This document shows positions 10,744-16,513 of a DNA stretch of 16,513 nucleotides, in pieces. A program made the translations under genes and the position numbers. Every line of letters begins with the position of its first letter. Within the stretch, counting starts at the first letter, position 1. The notes under the pieces were generated by a model that saw nothing but the letters and a program-made list of their open reading frames with translations, was not told where the DNA came from and did no database searches. Source of the stretch: Candidatus Moraniibacteriota bacterium (GTDB lineage: Bacteria > Patescibacteriota > Minisyncoccia > Moranbacterales > UBA1568); NCBI GenBank assembly GCA_023261685.1, contig JAHFOM010000020.1, forward strand, positions 1 to 16,513, given 5' to 3'.

Positions 10744-13359
10744 ATGCAAAAGAAACTCAAAACTTTGGTCCTCTTGGATGGGAACGCGCTCATCCATCGG
10801 GCGTATCATGCCTTGCCGCCTCTGACGACGAAGCAGGGGGAAGTGGTGAACGCGGTGTATGGCTTCACTCTGACTTTGCTTTCTGTGTTGGAAAAATTCA
10901 AGCCGGAGTATATTGCGGCGTCATTTGATCTCTCGGGACCGACGTTTCGCGATGATCTGTACGAGGACTACAAGGCGAAGCGCGCGCCAGCACCGGATGA
11001 TCTGTACGCGCAGATTCCCCGGGTCAAGGCAGTGACGCAAGCGTTCAATATTCCCATCTATGAATTGGAAGGATTCGAAGCGGATGACTGCGTGGGGACG
11101 CTGGCGCGCCAAGCTGAAGAGCAGGGCGTGCGGGTCATCATCGTGACGGGGGACAATGACGCGCTCCAATTGGTGACGCCGCTCGTCAGTGTGTTTACGC
11201 TTCGCAAAGGTATCAAAGACACAGTACTCTACGATGAGGCAGCGGTTGAAGCAAAATACGGTTTCAAGCCCGCGCAGCTGCCCGACTATAAGGGACTCGC
11301 CGGAGACGCCTCGGACAATATTCCCGGGGTGGCGGGTATCGGCGCCAAGACGGCGACTGATCTGCTCAAGCAATTCGGTACGTTGGAACAACTGTATGCC
11401 CGTTTGGAAGATGTCAAAGAATCCGTGCGTAAAAAATTGGAGACGGACAAAGAGAAAGCCTTTCTTTCCAAGCAGTTGGGAGCGATTGATACGCACGCTC
11501 CAGTCACGTTAGACTTGCTTGCTTGTGTCAGCCGAGACTTTGATCGTGACACGGTGACGAAGCTTTTTCAAGAGCTCGGGTTCTTCAGTCTGTTGAAACG
11601 GTTGCCCGGAAGCGATCAACAGTCAACAGACAACAAACAACAGACAACAAAAAAGAGAAGAGAAAAAAACAGCGTCAAAAAAATCACGAAGAAAGAGGAG
11701 TTGGAAACATTCTTGGGAAAAGCGAAAATCGTCGCGGTGTATGCGGCGCAGTCGGAAGGGACGCTTTTCGGGGCAGGAATAGCATCTGTCTCTCTAGCTG
11801 TCTCTTCTGATGCAGAGGCAAATATACTGTGGAATGAAGAGACGAAAAAATTTCTCAAAGAGTTTCTGGAAGACGAGGAGAGAAAAAAAATCGTCTACGA
11901 CGGAAAGGCGCTGATGCATCTGTTGAGACAGGAAGAGATTGTTTTGTGTGGCATCACTTTCGATGTCTTGCTCGCGGCATATCTTTTGAATTCCGGAAGC
12001 AATGTCGATTTGGAATATTTGGTGCTCGAAGAATGCGGCGAAGAAACAGTCATTGCTCCGGCCAGCAAACTCTGGGTGCTCCGCGATATATATGAAAAGC
12101 GCCTCGATGAAGTCAGCGCGACGCAGATGGAAGGAAAAACTCTGCGGACGGTTTTTGAGACTATCGAAATGCCGCTTCTTCCTGTTTTGTTTGAGATGGA
12201 AGCAAATGGTATCTATCTCAACACGGGGAAATTTCAAAAACTTTCCGCCGAGCTGGCCAAAGAGCTTGCGGTCTTAGAACAAGACATCTACAAATTCGCC
12301 GGGAGAGAGTTCAATATCAATTCGCCCAAGCAGTTGTCGGAGATTCTGTTTCAAGATCTGCAGATTCCGACGACGAATATCAAGAAAACCAAAACGGGTA
12401 TTTCGACTGCTTCGATGGAGTTGCAGAAATTGCAGGAGTATCCGATCGTGGCAAAAATCGAAAGCTACCGCGAGTTGTTCAAATTGAAGACGACCTATCT
12501 GGACGCTCTGCCAGTATTGGTTGCCGCTGACGGTCGTCTGCACACGACGTTTCAGCAGGCGGTGGCGGCGACCGGACGTTTATCGTCGATCAATCCCAAT
12601 CTGCAGAACATTCCGGCGAGAAATGCGTGGAGCGAGCGCGTGCGTGGAGCGTTTGAAGCGCGGGCAGGATATGTATTCGTCGGGGCGGATTATTCTCAGA
12701 TCGAATTGCGGGTGATGGCGCACTTGAGCCATGACAAGGCGCTCGTCTCAGCCTTTCAGAAAGGCGAAGACGTGCATACGACGACTGCCTCCGTAGTCTA
12801 CAAGGTCAAGCCGAGTGAGGTGACTTCGGATATGCGCCGGCAGGCCAAGGTGTTCAATTTTGGCATTATGTACGGGATGGGGGCATTTGGTCTGGCGCAG
12901 GCGGCAGGGATCGAACAGTCGGTTGCGGCGGAATTTATCAAGACGTACTTCAAGAAATTTGCGGGTGTGGCAACATTCATCGAGGTGATGAAAGAAGGCG
13001 CGCGCAAGAACGGCTACGTGGAAACCGAGCTGGGACGTCGGCGCTATACGCCCGAGATCACCAGTCAGAATATTCAAGTGGCGCGGTCCGGAGAACGGAT
13101 GGCGACCAATATGCCGATTCAGGGACTGGCGGCGGACATTATGAAGCTCGCGATGCTCCGTGCCGAGACGCTGGTAGAGGCGTATGGTGCGGATGCCTTT
13201 ATGGTATTGCAAGTCCACGATGAGCTCATTTTTGAGGTGCGGGAGGAAGTGGCAGAAGCGTTCGTCGAGAAAATAACCGGCGCGATGGAAAGTGCCTACC
13301 CGCTTTCCGTGCCACTCACCGTAGAAGTCGCGACGGGCAAGAATTGGGGGGAAATTTGA
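10744..13359 (+). CDS. polA: DNA polymerase I
   Basis: 871 aa. It fills gaps and removes RNA primers during replication and repair. Residues 1-285 are the 5'-3' exonuclease (LLDGNALIHRAYHALP, EADDCVGTLA at 112-121, VTGDNDALQLV, GDASDNIPGVAGIGAKTA at 187-204). Residues about 310-470 are the 3'-5' exonuclease fold, but the DxE motif is replaced by VYAAQSEG and the other catalytic acids are not in place, so proofreading should be absent, as in Taq and Bst polymerases. Residues about 475-871 are the polymerase: motif A DYSQIELR (649-656), O-helix RRQAKVFNFGIMYG (698-711, with F706 at the ddNTP-discriminating position), and motif C QVHDELIF (823-830). A Q/N/T/K-rich linker (289-310) joins the first two domains and is encoded by a CAACA micro-repeat. 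The stop is TGA. Confidence 0.97.
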   Translation: MQKKLKTLVLLDGNALIHRAYHALPPLTTKQGEVVNAVYGFTLTLLSVLEKFKPEYIAASFDLSGPTFRDDLYEDYKAKRAPAPDDLYAQIPRVKAVTQAFNIPIYELEGFEADDCVGTLARQAEEQGVRVIIVTGDNDALQLVTPLVSVFTLRKGIKDTVLYDEAAVEAKYGFKPAQLPDYKGLAGDASDNIPGVAGIGAKTATDLLKQFGTLEQLYARLEDVKESVRKKLETDKEKAFLSKQLGAIDTHAPVTLDLLACVSRDFDRDTVTKLFQELGFFSLLKRLPGSDQQSTDNKQQTTKKRREKNSVKKITKKEELETFLGKAKIVAVYAAQSEGTLFGAGIASVSLAVSSDAEANILWNEETKKFLKEFLEDEERKKIVYDGKALMHLLRQEEIVLCGITFDVLLAAYLLNSGSNVDLEYLVLEECGEETVIAPASKLWVLRDIYEKRLDEVSATQMEGKTLRTVFETIEMPLLPVLFEMEANGIYLNTGKFQKLSAELAKELAVLEQDIYKFAGREFNINSPKQLSEILFQDLQIPTTNIKKTKTGISTASMELQKLQEYPIVAKIESYRELFKLKTTYLDALPVLVAADGRLHTTFQQAVAATGRLSSINPNLQNIPARNAWSERVRGAFEARAGYVFVGADYSQIELRVMAHLSHDKALVSAFQKGEDVHTTTASVVYKVKPSEVTSDMRRQAKVFNFGIMYGMGAFGLAQAAGIEQSVAAEFIKTYFKKFAGVATFIEVMKEGARKNGYVETELGRRRYTPEITSQNIQVARSGERMATNMPIQGLAADIMKLAMLRAETLVEAYGADAFMVLQVHDELIFEVREEVAEAFVEKITGAMESAYPLSVPLTVEVATGKNWGEI
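11615..11650 (+). repeat. CAACAG/ACAACA micro-repeat inside polA
   Basis: A run of imperfect CAACAG and ACAACA units encodes the linker DQQSTDNKQQTTKK between the 5'-3' exonuclease and the dead proofreading domain. Base composition differs sharply from the surrounding gene and resembles the TAACA-type spacer before ruvC. Confidence 0.6.
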
Positions 13360-13364
13360 GAATG

Positions 13365-13387
13365 AAAAAACCGGCCTCGTGGCCGGT
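13365..13387 (-). terminator. Intrinsic terminator of the 80-aa orphan gene, convergent with polA
   Basis: Stem ACCGGCC/GGCCGGT with a 4-base loop (13370-13387), followed on the minus strand by six T. It lies 6 bases past the polA stop, but on the plus strand no T-run follows, so its effect on polA mRNA would be weak. Confidence 0.78.
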
Positions 13388-13397
13388 GGTTCATTGC

Positions 13398-13640
13398 TTA
13401 GTGAATTGTTTCGGGATTCTCTTCAAGAAGTTTTGCCAGCCTCATTCGTGCTTTTTCTAATTTTTCTCTTTCATCGCTGTCTTTGAGAAGGTTAGGGTTT
13501 CTTTTGGAGGCTTCCTCGATATTCTCTATAACTGTCGTTATATCATCCAGACCGAGGCCTTCTATTTTTTCCTTGATAACTTCGTTGCTGGCGTGTCGCA
13601 TAGCTGGGCTTAAGTCAGCTGACCCTTCAAATGGAGGCAT
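13398..13640 (-). CDS. Small soluble orphan protein, 80 aa
   Basis: Not recognised. The protein is hydrophilic and looks mainly helical, rich in Glu, Lys, Leu and Asn, with no cysteine, no membrane segment and no signal peptide. Residues about 20-75 (IKEKIEGLGLDDITTVIENIEEASKRNP, then DEREKLEKARMRLAKLLEE, in two separate stretches) could form a helical hairpin or short coiled coil. The case for a real gene is the context: a near-consensus promoter 60-90 bases upstream and an intrinsic terminator just after the stop, both on its strand, in an otherwise plus-strand region. It is a monocistronic small gene inserted between polA and mutM. Confidence 0.68.
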   Translation of the reverse strand: MPPFEGSADLSPAMRHASNEVIKEKIEGLGLDDITTVIENIEEASKRNPNLLKDSDEREKLEKARMRLAKLLEENPETIH

Positions 13641-13700
13641 ATGATTTATTTTATAAGTTAAAAAATAAAGTATTCAAAATATTCTGTACCTTCTATTCCC

Positions 13701-13729
13701 AGTATAGCAGGAAAAATGACTGAAGTCAA
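13701..13729 (-). promoter_or_regulatory. Strong promoter of the 80-aa orphan gene
   Basis: Minus strand: -35 TTGACT (13724-13729), 17-bp spacer, extended -10 TGC-TATACT (TATACT at 13701-13706). Expected start near 13694 with a very AT-rich leader of about 54 nt. One of the best promoter matches in the window. Confidence 0.75.
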
Positions 13730-13743
13730 TGCACATTCTCGTT

Positions 13744-13772
13744 TTAATAAGGGAAAAGCGGTACACTATAGT
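13744..13772 (+). promoter_or_regulatory. Possible mutM promoter
   Basis: -35-like TTAATA (13744-13749), 17-bp spacer, -10 TATAGT (13767-13772). Expected start near 13779, 25 bases before the mutM ATG. It argues against the longer open frame that begins at 13729. Confidence 0.42.
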
Positions 13773-13803
13773 AGTTGAGTTGTCTTTGAGTAAATATACG
13801 AGT

Positions 13804-14652
13804 ATGCCAGAGTTACCAGAAGTAGAGACGGTGGTGTTACAACTTGGTCAAAAAATTGTCGGCAAGAAGATAGTAAAAGTGTGGAGCGATTGGAAAAGAA
13901 AAATCCTGCCTTCGTACGTGGTGTTTGGCAAGAAGATTCAGGGCGCGGCCGTCATTGGTGTCCGGCGTTTCGGAAAACACATCGTGATAGATCTCAATAA
14001 TGGATATTCGATCGTAGCGCATCTGAAGATGACCGGACATTTTTTGGTTAAAGATAAAGATAATCGTGACGCGAAAGCATTTCTTGACCCTATCAATGGC
14101 TACATCCATCACATGATGACGTTTTCTGACGGTACGACGCTGGAGTTTTCCGATATGCGCAAATTTGGCTGGCTCCGCCTTGTCAAGACGGAGGAAGTGG
14201 AGGTGCTTTCGAGTATCGTGACGCTTGGAGTTGACGCTCTCTCGCCGTTATTGACGGAAAAGCGATTGCAAATGCTGCTCGGTGGAAAAAAGAAGCGCTC
14301 TATCGGAGCGATGCTCCTCGAGCAACACATTGTTGCCGGCATTGGGAATATCTACCGGAGCGAGGCGTTGTTTCTGGCGGGCATTGTGCCGACGCGTCTG
14401 ATCGAGACATTGACAGAGAGCGAGTGGAAAAAAATAGTGCCAGCAATCAAAAAAGTCTTGCGCCAAGCTATCCGGACCGGCGGCACGAGCGATGGCGACT
14501 TCCGCGACACTGATGGTTTAGCTGGGCGGTTTCAGGATGCTCTATTCGTCTATGCCCGGACCGGCAAGCCCTGCAAAAGATGTGGTACAATGATACTGCG
14601 TAAAAAAATCGGGCAGCGGAGTATTTTCTACTGTTCGCATTGTCAATCATAA
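13804..14652 (+). CDS. mutM: Formamidopyrimidine-DNA glycosylase (Fpg/MutM)
   Basis: 282 aa, normal length. It removes oxidised purines such as 8-oxoguanine and cuts the strand by beta,delta-elimination. The start at 13804 is fixed by the chemistry: Met removal must expose the catalytic proline of MPELPEVE (P2, E3). The frame is open to 13729, but this would bury that proline. Other signs: K58 in RRFGKH, AHLKMTGHF (72-80), the H2TH region with QHIVAGIGNIYRSEALF (174-190, N182), and the zinc finger C257-x2-C260 ... C277-x2-C280 with R272. All key residues are present. The DUF3048 gene starts 22 bases after the stop, probably in the same transcript. Confidence 0.96.
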   Translation: MPELPEVETVVLQLGQKIVGKKIVKVWSDWKRKILPSYVVFGKKIQGAAVIGVRRFGKHIVIDLNNGYSIVAHLKMTGHFLVKDKDNRDAKAFLDPINGYIHHMMTFSDGTTLEFSDMRKFGWLRLVKTEEVEVLSSIVTLGVDALSPLLTEKRLQMLLGGKKKRSIGAMLLEQHIVAGIGNIYRSEALFLAGIVPTRLIETLTESEWKKIVPAIKKVLRQAIRTGGTSDGDFRDTDGLAGRFQDALFVYARTGKPCKRCGTMILRKKIGQRSIFYCSHCQS

Positions 14653-14674
14653 CTCATCTATTTTTTACAGAAAT

Positions 14675-15805
14675 ATGGACAAGAGACAGAAAGTCATTGT
14701 GGCTGTTGTCGCTTTGGCGATTATTGGGCTTATCGCGTACTTCGTGTTTGGGAAAAAGGATATGCGCCAGCCGATTGAGCTCAATAACAAGAATCAGTCG
14801 TTGACGGTGAATACCGGACCGGCCAATACCGGTGAGGTCAGCCCGATTTCCGGCTTGCCCTGTGAACATTGGAATCGTCGTCCGCTCGCAGTGATGCAGC
14901 CCGGAGACGTGACGGCGCGCCCAGCCGCTGGGTTTTCAGAAGCGGATATGGTAATTGAAATGCCGGTGATTACGGCGAGTGTCACCCGTCTGATGGCTCT
15001 TTATATCTGCAATACGCCGGCAGAGGTGGGTTCGATGCGGAGCGCCCGGCACGACTTCATCCATCTTGCGAAAGGCTTTGATGCAATCTTTGTTTCGTGG
15101 GGACGTTCGGAATCACATTCGGACAGCGATTCGGTTGGTCTCGCCAGAGGGATTCTCGATCGGGGAGAAATTGAAAACATCAACTGCAATGGCGATGCAG
15201 GCAAGTCAGCCAACGCCTGCTCGAATAGTCCCTGTTTTCGCAAAGAGGGGATGGCGCGCGGAGTCGACAGCGGGTATGCCCATCCGGCAGATCTCTTGAC
15301 CTGCGCCAAAGAATTCGGCTATCGATCGGAGAATCAATTCTCCGGCTACAAGCACGTTGCCGAGGCGGCACTCGAGAGTCGTCCTACCGGAGGTCATCTG
15401 CGTGTGGCGTTCGGCGGACCGTTTGCCACTGAGTATGAATACGATCGCGAGAGCAACAGCTATCTCCGGACGTGGGGGAATACGGCCGACACTGATCGCA
15501 ACACCAAGCAGCGCATCGCTCCAAAGAATGTCATCGTGCTGATAGCACAGTCCGACCAGATCGAAGGTCAGTACAACAATGTCCAGCTCGGCGACCCATG
15601 GTACGATCAGACGGACAGCGGGGACGCTTTCTATTATATGAACGGCAGTCAATATCGGGGTAGCTGGAAAAAAGATAAATCAGACATAGCGAGCAAGTTG
15701 ATTTTCTTCGACGAATCCGGTAATGAAATGACGTTTGTCCCCGGACAGATGTGGGTAGAAATACTCGAACCGGGACAAACGCTCAAATGGGATCCCATCC
15801 AATAG
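14675..15805 (+). CDS. DUF3048 domain protein, YerB-like, membrane-anchored
   Basis: 376 aa. One N-terminal hydrophobic helix (about 5-25, VIVAVVALAIIGLIAYFVFG) with positive charges before it suggests an anchor with the rest outside the cytoplasm. There is no lipobox cysteine, unlike Bacillus YerB, which is a lipoprotein. From residue about 50 the DUF3048 signature appears: SPISGLPCEHWNRRPLAVM, AAGFSEADMVIEMPV, and VGSMRSARHDFIHLAKGFDAIFVSWG. The C-terminal half has GDPWYDQTDSGDAFYYMNGSQYRGSWKK and ends with GQMWVEILEPGQ. Six cysteines lie in the exported part, so disulfides are possible. The family's activity is not established. Cotranscribed with mutM by spacing; a terminator follows. Confidence 0.86.
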   Translation: MDKRQKVIVAVVALAIIGLIAYFVFGKKDMRQPIELNNKNQSLTVNTGPANTGEVSPISGLPCEHWNRRPLAVMQPGDVTARPAAGFSEADMVIEMPVITASVTRLMALYICNTPAEVGSMRSARHDFIHLAKGFDAIFVSWGRSESHSDSDSVGLARGILDRGEIENINCNGDAGKSANACSNSPCFRKEGMARGVDSGYAHPADLLTCAKEFGYRSENQFSGYKHVAEAALESRPTGGHLRVAFGGPFATEYEYDRESNSYLRTWGNTADTDRNTKQRIAPKNVIVLIAQSDQIEGQYNNVQLGDPWYDQTDSGDAFYYMNGSQYRGSWKKDKSDIASKLIFFDESGNEMTFVPGQMWVEILEPGQTLKWDPIQ

Positions 15806-15837
15806 GGTTCAGGTGTCAGGGTAGAGGGGAGAGTTTC

Positions 15838-15864
15838 AAAAAACAGGCAAAACGCCTGTTTTTT
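15838..15864 (+). terminator. Intrinsic terminator after the DUF3048 gene
   Basis: Stem AAAAAACAGGC / GCCTGTTTTTT with a 5-base loop and a six-T run, 33 bases past the stop codon. Its T-run runs into the next promoter. Confidence 0.88.
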
Positions 15865-15872
15865 GTTATACT
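15864..15872 (+). promoter_or_regulatory. Extended -10 promoter of holA
   Basis: TGT-TATACT (TATACT at 15867-15872) directly abutting the terminator. No -35 match is visible where it would fall, which is inside the terminator stem. Expected start near 15879, leader about 45 nt containing CCCTA-type repeats. Confidence 0.55.
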
Positions 15873-15884
15873 AGGTTATGTCCC

Positions 15885-15923
15885 CTCCCTAGACTCTGTA
15901 CCCTAAACGCTATACCCTGCCTT
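15885..15923. repeat. Telomere-like CCCTA/ACCCTAAAC micro-repeat before holA
   Basis: The leader contains TCCCTAGACTCTG, then TACCCTAAACGC, then TATACCCTG in a row, ending at the holA ATG. A similar word string (CCCTATCCCCTAAACTCTG on the minus strand) fills the short gap before the ATP-grasp gene at 1484-1522. Confidence 0.5.
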
Positions 15924-16513
15924 ATGATTCTCTTTTTACACGGCACCGATGCTTTTTTGGTGAACCGGCGGCGATCGGCGCTCCAAAAAGCTTTTGTAGA
16001 GAAATATCCCGGCGCGGATATTTTCGTTTTTGACTTTGAGGACAATGGGACTATCGAGGATGTGCATCGCGCTCTGGCTGTCTGCGAGGGAGGATTATTT
16101 GCTGTCCGGAAAATGGTAGTCTTTCTCCATCCGTTTGAGCTCGGTGAGACGACTGAGAAAATTTTACTGGATTTTCTCGCTGATTTTGTAAAAAAGTCTG
16201 ATACAGAAGTCGCTCTGCTTTTTGTCGATCCCACCAAGATCAAGAAGACGCATCCGCTCGCTCGCTTTCTCGCGAAGCACGCGGACAAAGAAGAGCTTTT
16301 GGAAAAGCCGGAAGAAAAAAATACCATTCCCTTTATCAAGCGCGAACTCGCCGTCCTTGACAGAGAGGCAAGTTTTTCGCCCGAAGCCCTCCAGATGTTT
16401 GTCGCCACGCTGAAGAATGACACCGTCCGTATCCATACGGAGCTTGAAAAATTGGTGACGTTCAAGCCGGGGGGTGTATTTGAAGTCTCTGATATCGCTT
16501 TGCTTTCGGGGAC
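15924..16513 (+). CDS. holA: DNA polymerase III delta subunit, N-terminal part, cut by the window edge
   Basis: The ATG at 15924 opens a frame that stays open for 196 codons to the edge. HolA is the clamp-loader subunit that opens the sliding clamp. The start MILFLHGTDAFLVNRRRSAL matches the family's opening beta strand and 'GxDxFL' phrase. Further on come VCEGGLFAVRKMVVF, the strand EVALLFVDPTKIKK, the long KRELAVLDREASFSPEALQMFVATLKNDTVRIHTELEKL segment (in two parts), and the DIALLSG turn at the edge. That helical ELEKL region is typical of delta. The last third of the protein is missing. The ATG has no Shine-Dalgarno; the promoter is at 15864-15872. Confidence 0.88.
   Translation, partial: MILFLHGTDAFLVNRRRSALQKAFVEKYPGADIFVFDFEDNGTIEDVHRALAVCEGGLFAVRKMVVFLHPFELGETTEKILLDFLADFVKKSDTEVALLFVDPTKIKKTHPLARFLAKHADKEELLEKPEEKNTIPFIKRELAVLDREASFSPEALQMFVATLKNDTVRIHTELEKLVTFKPGGVFEVSDIALLSG

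Noticed and set aside
13729..13803. 25-residue N-terminal extension of MutM
   Set aside because: Fpg needs the proline after the initiator Met at its mature N-terminus; only the start at 13804 allows this.
15909..15923. Leaderless start for holA from TATACC
   Set aside because: TATACC lies seven bases before the ATG, but no -35 or extended -10 supports it, and TGTTATACT at 15864-15872 is better.

Overview
The window reads as a chromosomal segment of a Candidate Phyla Radiation (Patescibacteria) bacterium, most likely within Parcubacteria. This is an inference. It rests on small housekeeping genes mixed with unplaced membrane proteins, an almost complete lack of Shine-Dalgarno sequences, strong extended -10 promoters (TGnTATACT), short AT-rich spacers and CPR-style proteins. 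UGA is a normal stop here (polA, the tandem pilB-like gene), so the code is not the recoded one of Gracilibacteria and Absconditabacteria. No plasmid, phage, IS, CRISPR, tRNA or rRNA signal was seen.

Left part (1-4990, all minus strand): a run read right to left as ruvB, a small two-helix membrane protein, a PH-domain membrane protein, ruvC, a 7TM protein of the 'transglutaminase-associated' family, and an ATP-grasp ligase fused to a retropepsin-like (RimB-type) domain. A further gene may begin at the left edge. RuvB and RuvC are the branch-migration motor and resolvase of recombination; ruvA is not in the window. The 7TM and ATP-grasp/protease pair is a conserved but functionally uncharacterised membrane module.

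Centre (4940-10230): overlapping divergent promoters separate ruvB from a roughly 250-nt plus-strand transcript with no convincing ORF. It has a closing helix, a perfect 10-bp long-range helix and a bidirectional terminator, and is the best candidate here for an undescribed RNA. Next is a 1005-aa protein (minus) holding two complete PilB/GspE ATPase modules in tandem. Its start codon lies in one arm of a 17-nt inverted repeat whose partner is about 100 nt upstream. A 3'-UTR hairpin array flanked by direct repeats follows, then a DHH-family phosphoesterase-like protein with degraded active-site motifs. The gap at 9842-10230 holds divergent promoters, a nested hairpin and a perfect palindrome.

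Right part (10231-16513, mostly plus strand): tsaE (t6A tRNA modification), polA with an apparently leaderless promoter and a dead proofreading domain, a small orphan gene on the minus strand, mutM/fpg, a DUF3048 (YerB-like) membrane-anchored protein, a terminator, and the first part of holA (DNA polymerase III delta), which runs off the edge. Overall the segment is rich in DNA replication and repair functions (ruvB, ruvC, polA, mutM, holA). The unusual content is at the RNA and repeat level and in two odd protein architectures.
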